Origin: Blautia sp. Marseille-P3087
GTDB taxonomy: Bacteria > Bacillota > Clostridia > Lachnospirales > Lachnospiraceae
Assembly: GCF_900120195.1 (NCBI RefSeq)
Contig: NZ_LT635539.1
Coordinates: 2,389,441 to 2,453,440 of the forward strand
Direction of reading: 5' to 3'
DNA length: 64,000 bases
Shown here: in pieces, positions 34,876 through 43,686 of the stretch
How positions within the stretch are numbered: position 1 is the stretch's first letter
Layout: every line of letters starts with the position of its first letter
The notes under the pieces: generated by a model
The model's input: the letters and a program-made list of their open reading frames with translations, nothing else
Told to the model about the DNA's origin: nothing
Database searches by the model: none
Made by a program: the position numbers and the translations under genes

Positions 34876-36411
34876 ATGAAGAAGAAACTGATTGCGGCAA
34901 TTCTTACAGGAGCAATGCTGGCAGCAGGAATGTCCACAAGTGTATGGGCTGACGGAGAAAAGACATTCGTATATGGAACGACAGGATACAGTGAAGAAAT
35001 GGGGGATGCGGGACTGAACCCACATGATAACTATTCCGGATGGAGTGCACTCCGTTATGGTGTAGGGGAAACTCTTTTCAAATACAACGACAACATGGAA
35101 GTAGAGCCATGGCTGGCAACTGATTATGAGTTTGTAGATGACACAACCGTTAAGATCACACTTCGTGACGATGTCAAATTCTCCAGTGGACGTGATATGG
35201 ATGCAGAAGCGGTTAAGGAATGTCTGGAGGATCTGATCGCTGCTCATGACCGTGCACCATACGATCTGAAAATTGACCATATTGATGCAGACGGACTGAC
35301 ACTTACTATTTATACGACAGAACCATGTCCGGCAATCATCAATTATCTTGGCGATCCTTATGGTGCAATCATTGATATGGACTATGGAATCCAGGGAGAA
35401 GGCGGTTCAGCGAATGTGGCAGGAACAGGCCCGTATATTGCAGAGAATGTTACTCCAACCCAGATCGATCTGGTCAAAAATGAGAACTACTGGGGTGGCG
35501 AAGTAAAAGTAGACAAAGTTACTGTCAAATCTTTTGCAGACGGAAGTGCGCTGACAGCAGCCCTGCAGACCGGAGATATTCAGGGAACTTATGGACTGCA
35601 GTATGACAACTATCCTCTGTTTGAAAACAATTCAGACTATACCATTAACTCCTGTGCGACCAGCCGCTGCTTCTTCGGACAGTTCAATATGGATTCAGAG
35701 ATCATGCAGGACCAGAATGTCCGCAAAGCTGTTGAGATGGGAATCGACAAAGACGGATTCTGTTCTGTGATCATGCAGGGACGTGGCGTTCCGGCCAAAG
35801 CAGCCTTCCCGAGCAGCTTTTCCTATGGAAATGACGCTGTAGAAACCGTTTCCTATGATCCGGACGGTGCAAAGAAACTTCTTGAAGAATCCGGATGGAC
35901 AGATACAGACGGTGATGGATATGTAGACAAAGACGGACAGAAACTCAGCATTAACTGGCTGACTTACCCGACCCGTCTCGAACAGCCGAAGCTGGCAGAG
36001 TATGCACAGGCTACGTTGAAGGATATCGGTATTGATGTGCAGGTAAACAATACTCCAGATCACAGAACATTTGCAGAAAACGGTGATTTTGACGTTTATG
36101 TAAGTTCTGTTACCACAGCACCGACAGGAGATCCGGAATACTTTTTTACAAGTACGGTGACAGGTTCTAAAAATTACGGAAACTACCAGAATGAAGAGGT
36201 AACAAAGCTTACAGATCAGCTTCATCAGACTTTTGATAAGGACGAAAGAGGTAAACTTGCAATAGAACTTCAGCAGGATATTCTGGATGATGATGCATAC
36301 TTCTTTGTATCACATCTGAATATGGGAATCGTGACAAAATCAAATGTAAAAGGAATGGCAACGCATCCATGTGATTATTATGAGATCACGGCAGAACTGG
36401 ATGTGGAGTAG
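34876..36411 (+). CDS. family 5 extracellular solute-binding protein, system 1
   Basis: 511 residues. The signal sequence KKKLIAAILTGAMLAAGMST ends near VWA at 25, and the mature chain has the SBP family 5 layout (AGLNPHDNY..., EPWLATDYEF, ITLRDDVKFSSG). It would capture the ligand and hand it to the permeases. There is no lipobox cysteine in the signal sequence, which is unusual for a Gram-positive binding protein; it may be released or held by an uncleaved signal. AAAGGAAA lies nine bases before the ATG. It is the third gene of the five-gene operon. Confidence 0.88.
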   Translation: MKKKLIAAILTGAMLAAGMSTSVWADGEKTFVYGTTGYSEEMGDAGLNPHDNYSGWSALRYGVGETLFKYNDNMEVEPWLATDYEFVDDTTVKITLRDDVKFSSGRDMDAEAVKECLEDLIAAHDRAPYDLKIDHIDADGLTLTIYTTEPCPAIINYLGDPYGAIIDMDYGIQGEGGSANVAGTGPYIAENVTPTQIDLVKNENYWGGEVKVDKVTVKSFADGSALTAALQTGDIQGTYGLQYDNYPLFENNSDYTINSCATSRCFFGQFNMDSEIMQDQNVRKAVEMGIDKDGFCSVIMQGRGVPAKAAFPSSFSYGNDAVETVSYDPDGAKKLLEESGWTDTDGDGYVDKDGQKLSINWLTYPTRLEQPKLAEYAQATLKDIGIDVQVNNTPDHRTFAENGDFDVYVSSVTTAPTGDPEYFFTSTVTGSKNYGNYQNEEVTKLTDQLHQTFDKDERGKLAIELQQDILDDDAYFFVSHLNMGIVTKSNVKGMATHPCDYYEITAELDVE

Positions 36412-36431
36412 CCTGAGGAGAACAAAATATT

Positions 36432-37214
36432 ATGGATTCTTTGCTTCGTGTAGAGCATGTGACAATTTCATATAATGGAGAGCCGGTGGTTCAGGATGTC
36501 AGTTTTGAATTAAAACAGGGCGAGATTCTTGGAATCGTGGGAGAATCCGGAAGCGGTAAAAGTACGATTGTCAAAGCCATCATGGGACTTCTGGGGGAAG
36601 AAGGCCTGGTTACAAGAGGTGATATCTGGTATAAAGGTGAAAATCTTACAGATATGAGTGAGAAAAAGCTCCGTAAGCTTCTGGGAACAGAGATCGGAAT
36701 GGTATTCCAGGACTGCAAAGCTGCATTATGTCCTGTCCGGACAATCGGGGCACAGATACATGAGGCAGTGTCAGAACATGAGAAAATCAGCAAGAAGGAA
36801 GTCCGGGAACGTGCAGGAGAGATCATGAAGAAGATTGGTCTGGATGACAGTGACCGTGTGCTGGAAAGCTATCCGTTTGAACTCTCCGGTGGAATGAATC
36901 AGAGAGTAGGGATCTGTACAGCCATGATCATGCATCCGAACCTGCTTCTGGCAGATGAACCGACCAGCGCCCTGGATGTAACGGTTCAGAAGCAGGTAGT
37001 GGAGGAACTTCTGCTTATGCGTAAAGAATACAATACTGCAATGATTCTTGTAACTCATAATATCGGTGTTGTAAGGATGATGGCAGACAGGATACTGGTT
37101 CTCCAGAACGGACAGGTAAGAGATTATGGAGCAACCGAAGAGGTTCTGGATCATCCGAAAGATCCATATACTAAGAAACTGATGAGCTCTGTGCTTCATT
37201 TGAAACGGGACTGA
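36432..37214 (+). CDS. ABC transporter ATPase (NikD/DppD-like), system 1
   Basis: 260 residues. Walker A GESGSGKST is near residues 36-44, the signature LSGGMNQR near 150 and Walker B LLLADEPTSALD near 172. It lacks the C-terminal oligopeptide-transporter extension of DppD, like nickel-type NikD. It energises import together with the next ATPase. GAGGAG is found 11 bases before the ATG; the NikE-like gene starts 19 bases after its stop. Confidence 0.9.
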   Translation: MDSLLRVEHVTISYNGEPVVQDVSFELKQGEILGIVGESGSGKSTIVKAIMGLLGEEGLVTRGDIWYKGENLTDMSEKKLRKLLGTEIGMVFQDCKAALCPVRTIGAQIHEAVSEHEKISKKEVRERAGEIMKKIGLDDSDRVLESYPFELSGGMNQRVGICTAMIMHPNLLLADEPTSALDVTVQKQVVEELLLMRKEYNTAMILVTHNIGVVRMMADRILVLQNGQVRDYGATEEVLDHPKDPYTKKLMSSVLHLKRD

Positions 37215-37233
37215 ACTCAGGAGGCATGAAGAA

Positions 37234-37992
37234 ATGACAGAGATTATTTTAAAAGCAGAACACCTTAAGAAGGTTTTTGTCTCAGGAAAGAAGTCCATGA
37301 CAGCGGTAGATGATGTCAGTTTCGAACTGAATCGGGGCGAATGTCTTGGAATCGTAGGCGAATCCGGTTCGGGAAAGAGCACGATAGCCAAAATGCTCAC
37401 ACATCTGGAGCCGGTGACAGATGGACAGATTTTTCTTAAAGGAAAGGATATTACCCGCCTCAGAGGCAAAAGCTTAAGAAAAACCTATCAGGATATCCAG
37501 ATGGTTTTTCAGATGCCGATGGAATCTTTTGATCCGAGACGTACTCTGGGAGACGGAATTGGGGAAAGTCTTCGGAACATGGGGATAAGCCGCGCAGAAA
37601 CACGGAAACGTGTGGAAAATCTTCTCGAAAGATGTGGTCTGGATGCGGAATACGCAGATCGCTATCCACATCAGGTCAGTGGAGGACAGTGCCAGAGAGC
37701 AGCAATTGCCAGAGCGCTTGCAGTCAGTCTGGACATCCTGATCTGTGATGAGGCAACCAGCGCACTTGATGTAACCGTGCAGAAACAGATTCTGGAACTT
37801 CTGACCGAACTGAAACAGAAAGAAAATCTGTCATTTATCCTGATCTGCCACGATCTTGCACTGGTGCAGGCCTTCTGTGACAAAGTCCTGGTTCTCTATC
37901 ATGGAAAGACCGTAGAATACGGAACTCCGGATGATATCATCGATCATCCGAAGATGGATTATACAAAGAAATTAATAGATTCAGTTTTATAA
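37234..37992 (+). CDS. ABC transporter ATPase (NikE/DppF-like), system 1
   Basis: 252 residues. Walker A GESGSGKST, the Q-loop in MVFQMPMESFDPRRT, the signature VSGGQCQRAAIARAL and Walker B DILICDEATSALD are all intact. It is the second ATPase of the heterodimer. AGGAGG precedes the ATG. The gene closes the first transporter operon; a broken DJ-1/PfpI gene and a terminator come next. Confidence 0.9.
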   Translation: MTEIILKAEHLKKVFVSGKKSMTAVDDVSFELNRGECLGIVGESGSGKSTIAKMLTHLEPVTDGQIFLKGKDITRLRGKSLRKTYQDIQMVFQMPMESFDPRRTLGDGIGESLRNMGISRAETRKRVENLLERCGLDAEYADRYPHQVSGGQCQRAAIARALAVSLDILICDEATSALDVTVQKQILELLTELKQKENLSFILICHDLALVQAFCDKVLVLYHGKTVEYGTPDDIIDHPKMDYTKKLIDSVL

Positions 37993-38038
37993 AATTAACA
38001 GCATAATAATCAGAGACAATAACCGGAGGGCAGGAAGT

Positions 38039-38107
38039 ATGGTTGTAAATGTTTTTCTGTCTGATGATTTTGAAGTGATGGATGCGTTTGGCCCGATACA
38101 GATTTAA
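38039..38107 (+). pseudogene. DJ-1/PfpI-family N-terminal stub
   Basis: Twenty-two codons: MVVNVFLSDDFEVMDAFGPI, two more residues and TAA. This is the usual N-terminus of a DJ-1/PfpI (glutamine amidotransferase-like) protein, with a proper ribosome binding site (CAGGAAG). The rest of the ~190-residue gene is missing, and a terminator follows 24 bases later. I infer a deletion that removed the body of the gene. Confidence 0.7.
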
Positions 38108-38130
38108 GAGCATGAACTGAAAATGGTATA

Positions 38131-38166
38131 AAAAAAGTACTTCCTGCGGAATGGAAGTACTTTTTT
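38131..38166. terminator. bidirectional intrinsic terminator
   Basis: AAAAAAGTACTTCC pairs perfectly with GGAAGTACTTTTTT, so both strands end in a T-tract. It closes the first transporter operon. Confidence 0.92.
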
Positions 38167-38278
38167 AATGGGTTGAATGTGCATCATAATATGTGGAGGT
38201 CTGTGCACTTTTATTTGGTAGATAACACAATTCATGTGTTGATTGTATTTTAACAAAATGCAGTGTAAAAACAAGCCT

Positions 38279-38351
38279 CCCAGGGGGATACAGAGCTATG
38301 AAAAAAATGCAGGATCTATGCGATATATGAATAGGTTAATATCCCCCTGGG
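38279..38351. repeat. 12-base inverted repeat in the leader region of transporter system 2
   Basis: CCCAGGGGGATA (38279-38290) and TATCCCCCTGGG (38340-38351) are perfect inverted copies 49 bases apart. The 38167-38482 interval holds no gene. It contains this repeat, a TTATGCATAA palindrome at 38396-38405 and TTGTGCATAA just before the coding start. The repeat may be paired operator half-sites or an RNA stem. G-tracts of this kind occur in metal-repressor operators, but no such regulator is nearby. Confidence 0.6.
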
Positions 38352-38482
38352 ATGGTTATATACGGTCAAAATTGATGGTATACTGATAGAACTTGTTATG
38401 CATAATAAATAAAAACAAATCCTGAAAATGTTGATAGAAACAGCATTGTGCATAAATGAGAACAAAAGGAGGAAATGAGATA

Positions 38483-40078
38483 ATGAAGAGAAAATTACTG
38501 GCGGTTATGATGGCGGTCTGCATGACTGCATCCTTTGCAGGGGGAACTGCGACTGTATTTGCAGCACAGGAAGAAAGTACAGCGAAGGACGAAGTGATCG
38601 TAACTATGCCGACAACATCAGAGCCGGAATCTGGTTTTGATCCGGCATATGGATGGGGCGCAGGAGAGCACGTACATGAACCTCTGATCCAGAGTACGCT
38701 TACTACTACAAATACAGATCTTTCTATCGGGAAAGACCTGGCAACTGATTATTCGGTAAGTGATGACGGACTTACCTGGACCGTTAAGATCCGTGATGAT
38801 GTTAAATTTACAGACGGAGAACCGCTGACAGCATCGGACGTGGCATTTACATACAATAACTGCCGCGATAACAGTTCCGTCAATGATTTTTCCATGCTGA
38901 AAGAAGCAGTGGCGGTGGATGACACAACTGTTGAATTCCATATGAATACACCATTTGCAGTCTGGCCATATACCATGGCAATTGTAGGAATCGTTCCGGA
39001 GCATGCTTATGATGAAAATTACGGACAGAATCCAATTGGTTCCGGACGCTATATCATGAAACAGTGGGACAAAGGACAGCAGGTTATTTTTGAGGCAAAT
39101 CCGGATTACTATGGAGAAGCACCAAAAATGAAAAAAGTAACAGTTCTTTTCATGGAAGAAGATGCAGCACTGGCAGCAGCTCAGTCTGGCACGGTAGACG
39201 TGGCACATACAGCGGCATCCTATTCAGATATAACGGTTGACGGATATGATCTGTTCAGCGTGCAGACGGTAGACAACCGTGGATTTAATCTTCCGGCAAC
39301 TGCGGCAGAGGAAATTGACGGAGTAACTTATGGAAATGACTTTACCAGTGATGTAGAAGTAAGACGTGCAATCAATATTGGCATTGACCGCGAAGAAATG
39401 ATCGAAAATGTTCTGAACGGTTACGGAACTCCGGCATACAGCGTGTGCGACAAGATGCCATGGTACAATGAAGAAGCAGAAGTAGAATACGATCCGGATA
39501 AAGCAAAAGAAATTCTTGAAACAGCAGGCTGGGCAGAAGGTGATGACGGAATCCGTGAGAAAGACGGTGCGCGTGCAGAATTTACCATGCTGTATCCGGC
39601 ATCTGATTCTGTTCGTCAGGCACTGGCAGAGGACAGCAAGAATCAGCTTGCCGAACTTGGAATTGAAGTGACAACAGAGGGTGTTGACTGGGATACTGCC
39701 TACACAAGAGCAGAGTCTGAGCCGCTTGTATGGGGATGGGGTGCACATACACCAATGGAACTGTACAACATCTATCATACAATGAGCGAGACAGGTCTTG
39801 CAGAATATTCTCCATATGCAAACGAAACCGTAGACAAATACATGGACGAAGCACTGAAATCCAGTGATCTGGAAGCGTCTTATGATCTCTGGAAAAAAGC
39901 ACAGTGGGATGGAGAGAACGGCATTATACAGGAAGGTGATATCCCGTGGATCTGGCTCTGCAATATCGATCATCTGTACTTTGTCAAAGACGGACTTAAG
40001 GTAGCTGACCAGAAAATTCATCCACACGGACATGGCTGGTCTATCGTAAATAACGTAGATCAGTGGTCATGGGAGTAA
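38483..40078 (+). CDS. family 5 extracellular solute-binding protein, system 2
   Basis: 531 residues. The signal sequence KRKLLAVMMAVCMTASFAGG ends near VFA at 28; the only Cys (Cys12) is not in a usable lipobox (MAVC). The mature chain follows SBP family 5 (ESGFDPAYGWG, WTVKIRDDVKFTDGEPLTA, GSGRYIMKQW). The two binding proteins are only distantly alike, so the two transporters likely differ in ligand. AAAGGAGG is ten bases before the chosen ATG; an ATG at 38456 precedes the ribosome binding site. It is the first gene of the second five-gene operon. Confidence 0.88.
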   Translation: MKRKLLAVMMAVCMTASFAGGTATVFAAQEESTAKDEVIVTMPTTSEPESGFDPAYGWGAGEHVHEPLIQSTLTTTNTDLSIGKDLATDYSVSDDGLTWTVKIRDDVKFTDGEPLTASDVAFTYNNCRDNSSVNDFSMLKEAVAVDDTTVEFHMNTPFAVWPYTMAIVGIVPEHAYDENYGQNPIGSGRYIMKQWDKGQQVIFEANPDYYGEAPKMKKVTVLFMEEDAALAAAQSGTVDVAHTAASYSDITVDGYDLFSVQTVDNRGFNLPATAAEEIDGVTYGNDFTSDVEVRRAINIGIDREEMIENVLNGYGTPAYSVCDKMPWYNEEAEVEYDPDKAKEILETAGWAEGDDGIREKDGARAEFTMLYPASDSVRQALAEDSKNQLAELGIEVTTEGVDWDTAYTRAESEPLVWGWGAHTPMELYNIYHTMSETGLAEYSPYANETVDKYMDEALKSSDLEASYDLWKKAQWDGENGIIQEGDIPWIWLCNIDHLYFVKDGLKVADQKIHPHGHGWSIVNNVDQWSWE

Positions 40079-40084
40079 CAAATT

Positions 40085-41080
40085 TTGAATAATTTAAAAG
40101 CAAAATTTATTTTAAAAAATTTCATCAAAGTGCTGCTTCTGCTGTTTGCAGTCAGTGTTGCTGCTTTTGCACTTATGACAGCTTCTCCGATCGATCCTCT
40201 GAAAGCGAATGTCGGACAGGCCGCCCTTGGAAGCATGAGTCAGGAACAGATTGCAAAACTTGAAGAATACTGGGGCGTGGGACAACCGCCCCTGCAGCGC
40301 TACATTGCCTGGTTCAGGGATTTTGTAAGGGGAGATATGGGAATATCTCTCCTTTATCGCCAGAAAGTTACGACAGTGATCGCGGTAAAACTTGGGAATT
40401 CTTTGTTCCTGATGATCATTGCGTGGGTTTTGTCCGGACTGATTGGATTTTTGCTGGGTTCACTTGCAGGTATGAATCGTGGAAAGCCGATTGATAAGAT
40501 CATCAAAGGATACTGTCTGGTGATCTCCAGCACTCCGGCATTCTGGATTGCCATGCTGTTGCTGATCATCTTTGGGGTATGGCTCAAAATACTTCCCATA
40601 GGATTAAGCGTACCGATTGGAGTAGAGGCAAGCGGAGTGACTTTTCTTGACCGCGTGCGTCATGCGATTCTTCCGGCAGTGACACTTTCCATTACAGGAA
40701 TATCCAATATTGCCATGCACACCAGGGAAAAAATGATCGACATCTGCGACAGTGATTACGTGCTTTTTGCAAAAGCAAGAGGAGAGAGCAGCTGGCAGAT
40801 TTTCAAAAATCATGGTTTCCGCAATGTCCTTGGACCGGCCGTGACACTTCAGTTTGCTTCAATCAGCGAGATCTTCGGCGGCTCAGTACTTGTGGAGCAG
40901 GTCTTTTCCTATCCGGGACTTGGACAGGCAGCGGTCAGTGCAGGTCTTGGAAGTGATATGCCGCTTCTGATGGCGATTACGATCATAAGCGCATTGTTCG
41001 TGTTTGGAGGAAACTTTATAGCGAATATTTTGTACGGAGTCATTGACCCACGAATCCGAAGAGGGGGTGTGGGAAGATGA
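40085..41080 (+). CDS. Nik/Opp-type ABC transporter permease (DppB/NikB-like), system 2
   Basis: 331 residues with six helices. The start is TTG six bases after the binding-protein stop, with GGGAG overlapping that gene's end. ALMTASPIDPLKANVGQAA and the coupling loop (YVLFAKARGESSWQIFKNHG) identify the DppB/NikB half. It overlaps the next permease by four bases. The charged first segment lacks the common MxxYxxRR start, consistent with a divergent transporter. Confidence 0.88.
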   Translation: MNNLKAKFILKNFIKVLLLLFAVSVAAFALMTASPIDPLKANVGQAALGSMSQEQIAKLEEYWGVGQPPLQRYIAWFRDFVRGDMGISLLYRQKVTTVIAVKLGNSLFLMIIAWVLSGLIGFLLGSLAGMNRGKPIDKIIKGYCLVISSTPAFWIAMLLLIIFGVWLKILPIGLSVPIGVEASGVTFLDRVRHAILPAVTLSITGISNIAMHTREKMIDICDSDYVLFAKARGESSWQIFKNHGFRNVLGPAVTLQFASISEIFGGSVLVEQVFSYPGLGQAAVSAGLGSDMPLLMAITIISALFVFGGNFIANILYGVIDPRIRRGGVGR

Positions 41081-41904
41081 ATAACAGATGGAATCGCAGA
41101 AAAACACTGGTACTCTGGCTTGTTATCGCAGTGGTGTTTCTTGCAGCAGTCTGTATCGGCGGTCTGTTCTGCGAAGATGCGGCAAGGGCAACAGATTTTT
41201 CCAGAAAGAACATTGCACCCTGCCTGAAATATCCGTTTGGTACAGACTGGCTTGGAAGAGATATGTTTGCGCGGACAGTCAGAGGACTTTCTATCAGTAT
41301 CATCATAGGAGTATGTGCAGCTACGTTCAGTGCGGTCATGGCATTCATTCTGGGGGTTGTATCTGCAACAATGGGAAAAACAGCAGATACCATTGTGACA
41401 TGGATCATAGATTTGGTTATGGGAATCCCACATATGCTTCTTCTGATCCTTATCTGTGTCGCATGCGGAAGAGGACTTAAGGGAGTCATTCTTGGAGTTG
41501 CACTGACGCACTGGACATCTCTGGCGAGACTGATCAGAGGTGAAGTGCTGCAGCTCAAAGAACAGATCTATATAAAAACAGCCAGAAAACTTGGAAAAAG
41601 CAACCTGTATATTGCGATGAAACATATGGCTCCACATCTGCTTCCGCAGTTTATCGTCGGACTTGTTCTTCTTTTTCCACATGCGATCCTTCATGAATCC
41701 GGTATTACTTTTCTTGGGTTCGGGCTGTCAAACGAGCAGCCTGCAATTGGAATTATTTTGTCAGAAGCAATGAAATATCTGATCACAGGCAAATGGTGGC
41801 TTGCACTGTTTCCGGGAATCATGCTGGTGATTACCGTTGTATGTTTTTATACAACAGGAGAAAACCTTCGCAGACTGCTGGATCCGGCAAGTGCACACGA
41901 ATAG
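41077..41904 (+). CDS. Nik/Opp-type ABC transporter permease (DppC/NikC-like), system 2
   Basis: 275 residues. FGTDWLGRDMFARTVRGL near residue 50 and the coupling loop (IYIKTARKLGKSNLYIAMKH) mark the DppC/NikC half. Six membrane helices are visible. The gene is coupled to the preceding permease by ATGA overlap. An ATPase gene starts nine bases after its stop with AGGAG between. Confidence 0.88.
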   Translation: MNNRWNRRKTLVLWLVIAVVFLAAVCIGGLFCEDAARATDFSRKNIAPCLKYPFGTDWLGRDMFARTVRGLSISIIIGVCAATFSAVMAFILGVVSATMGKTADTIVTWIIDLVMGIPHMLLLILICVACGRGLKGVILGVALTHWTSLARLIRGEVLQLKEQIYIKTARKLGKSNLYIAMKHMAPHLLPQFIVGLVLLFPHAILHESGITFLGFGLSNEQPAIGIILSEAMKYLITGKWWLALFPGIMLVITVVCFYTTGENLRRLLDPASAHE

Positions 41905-41913
41905 GAGATTAAA

Positions 41914-42834
41914 ATGGATAAGGAAAAAATTCTGGAAATCAACAATTTGAAAATATCCTTTACCCAGTACCAAAAGGGAATGCAACAGACAGAACTGTCT
42001 GTGATCAAAGACTTAAGTGTCACAATCCACGCAGGAGAAATGGTGGCAGTAGTCGGCTCTTCCGGCTCCGGCAAAAGTCTGCTGGCACATGGAATCCTGG
42101 GGATTCTGCCATATAATGCAGAAATGGGTGGAGAAATACGATACTGCGGAAAGCCTCTGACAGAAAAAAACATTCGAAAACTGCGGGGAAAAGAGATTGT
42201 TCTGGTTCCACAGAGTACGGCTTATCTGGATCCTCTGATGAAGGTAGGGAGGCAGATCTGCAAAGGACAGAAAGATAAAGAAAAGAAGCATCGTCTGGAT
42301 ACAATTTTTGAGGAATATTCGCTGGACAAAAAGGTTCAGGAGCAGTATCCGTTTGAGCTTTCCGGAGGAATGACCAGAAGAATTATGATCTCTACAGCGT
42401 TGGTCGAAAATCCTAAGCTGGTTATTGCAGATGAGCCGACACCGGGACTGGATCCGAAACTTGCAAAACGTGCAATGGAACATTTCCGGCAGCTTGCAGA
42501 TATGGGAGCTGCCGTTCTGGTCATTACACATGACCTGGAGCTTGCGTTGGAAACAGTGGACAGGGTACAGGTATTTTATGCCGGACATACGATAGAAGAT
42601 GCGTCGGTGGATGATTTTGAGAGAGAAGAAACTCTGCGCCATCCATATAGCAGAGCACTCTGGCGTGCAATGCCGAAGCATGGTTTTCATTATATTGGTG
42701 GTGTACAGCCCTATGTAAAAGATAATCTGCAGGGATGTCCGTTTGCACCGCGATGTGACATGGCATCGCGGGAATGTCAGGGTGAAATTCCATGGAAAGT
42801 TTCCGGAAGTGGATATGTGAGGTGCATATTATGA
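41914..42834 (+). CDS. ABC transporter ATPase (DppD/OppD-like), system 2
   Basis: 306 residues. Walker A GSSGSGKS is near residue 45, the signature LSGGMTRRIMI near 148 and Walker B LVIADEPTPGLD near 168. Unlike the first system, it has the C-terminal oligopeptide domain with GCPFAPRCDMASREC (Cys cluster), seen in DppD/OppD proteins and in some cases binding an iron-sulfur cluster. This hints at a peptide or chelate substrate. The last codons overlap the start of the next ATPase (ATGA). Confidence 0.88.
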   Translation: MDKEKILEINNLKISFTQYQKGMQQTELSVIKDLSVTIHAGEMVAVVGSSGSGKSLLAHGILGILPYNAEMGGEIRYCGKPLTEKNIRKLRGKEIVLVPQSTAYLDPLMKVGRQICKGQKDKEKKHRLDTIFEEYSLDKKVQEQYPFELSGGMTRRIMISTALVENPKLVIADEPTPGLDPKLAKRAMEHFRQLADMGAAVLVITHDLELALETVDRVQVFYAGHTIEDASVDDFEREETLRHPYSRALWRAMPKHGFHYIGGVQPYVKDNLQGCPFAPRCDMASRECQGEIPWKVSGSGYVRCIL

Positions 42835-43436
42835 AACTTGAGGTCAGAGATCTGTCCTTTTGGTATGAGGAAAAAGGCAGACAGATATTGAGTCAGTTCA
42901 GCCTGAGTGCAGACAGCAGTGAACGTGTGGGAATCATAGCTCCCAGCGGCTTTGGAAAAACAACTCTGTGTAAGATTCTGTCCGGATACGAAATGCCGCA
43001 AAGCGGCGAGGTACTTCTTGACGGCAAAACACTTAAAGAGTATGGTACATACTGCCCGGTACAGATGATCTGGCAGCACCCGGAGCAGGCGGTAAATCCG
43101 AGACTTCGCATGAAAAATGTAATCGAAGAGGGAGACAGGACAGATTCGGAACTGATTGAAAAGCTGGGAATAGAACCCGACTGGATGAACAGATTTCCGA
43201 CAGAACTTTCGGGAGGAGAACTTCAGCGATTCTGCATTGCAAGGGCTTTGGGACAGAGAACACGTTTTCTTCTCGCGGATGAGATTACAACCATGCTGGA
43301 TCTTATTACCCAGAGCCAAATCTGGCATTTCCTCATAGAGGAGACAGAACGGCGGGATATCGGGATGCTGGTAGTCAGCCACAACCCGGAACTGATAGGG
43401 AAAGTATGTACAAGAATTGTTGAACTGAATAAATAA
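42831..43436 (+). CDS. short ABC transporter ATPase (DppF/OppF-like), system 2
   Basis: 201 residues, much shorter than the usual 260-330. Walker A is APSGFGKTT, the signature is LSGGELQRFCIARAL, and Walker B is FLLADEITTMLD; the H-loop reads VVSHN. The helical lobe is trimmed and the C-terminal oligopeptide domain is absent, but all ATPase motifs remain. The start at 42831 overlaps the upstream stop and has GAGGTG before it; a frame from 42792 would overlap further. It ends at a terminator. Confidence 0.85.
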   Translation: MKLEVRDLSFWYEEKGRQILSQFSLSADSSERVGIIAPSGFGKTTLCKILSGYEMPQSGEVLLDGKTLKEYGTYCPVQMIWQHPEQAVNPRLRMKNVIEEGDRTDSELIEKLGIEPDWMNRFPTELSGGELQRFCIARALGQRTRFLLADEITTMLDLITQSQIWHFLIEETERRDIGMLVVSHNPELIGKVCTRIVELNK

Positions 43437-43441
43437 TTAGG

Positions 43442-43497
43442 CACCGGTTTATCAGGCTGTAATATGGAAAGTCAGGCTTGATAGACTGGTGTTTTTC
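43442..43497 (+). terminator. intrinsic terminator after transporter system 2
   Basis: CACCGGTTTATCA (43442-43454) pairs with TGATAGACTGGTG (43479-43491) with two wobble pairs, then TTTTT. Confidence 0.8.
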
Positions 43498-43581
43498 TTT
43501 TTCTCTGTATGAAAAACCACCAAAATTTGTTGATCCAAATTGTGCATAAGAGATAAAAATATAATATTTTATTTAAGTATA

Positions 43582-43609
43582 TTGACATAAGTAACAAATA
43601 TTGTATAAT
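43582..43609 (+). promoter_or_regulatory. promoter of the PLP enzyme operon
   Basis: TTGACA (43582-43587) and TATAAT (43604-43609) are both consensus boxes, with a 16-base spacer. TTGTGCATAA lies 33 bases upstream of the -35 box (43540-43549). Confidence 0.88.
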
Positions 43610-43619
43610 GACATCATAA

Positions 43620-43634
43620 ATTGGTTCAACCAAT
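43620..43634. promoter_or_regulatory. FadR-subfamily GntR operator at the start point
   Basis: ATTGGTTCAACCAAT is a perfect dyad of the TTGGT-NNN-ACCAA type used by FadR-subfamily regulators. It begins ten bases after the -10 box, so a bound repressor would block initiation. The FadR-type gene at 46.5 kb, three genes on, is the obvious candidate. Confidence 0.75.
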
Positions 43635-43686
43635 CAACCACAGTACCACAGAACCAGAGAAATGTGCAAAGAAAGGAAAGAAAGAA

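Noticed and set aside
41088-41480. 130-codon plus-strand frame inside the second NikC-like gene
   Set aside because: Out-of-frame shadow of a well-supported permease.
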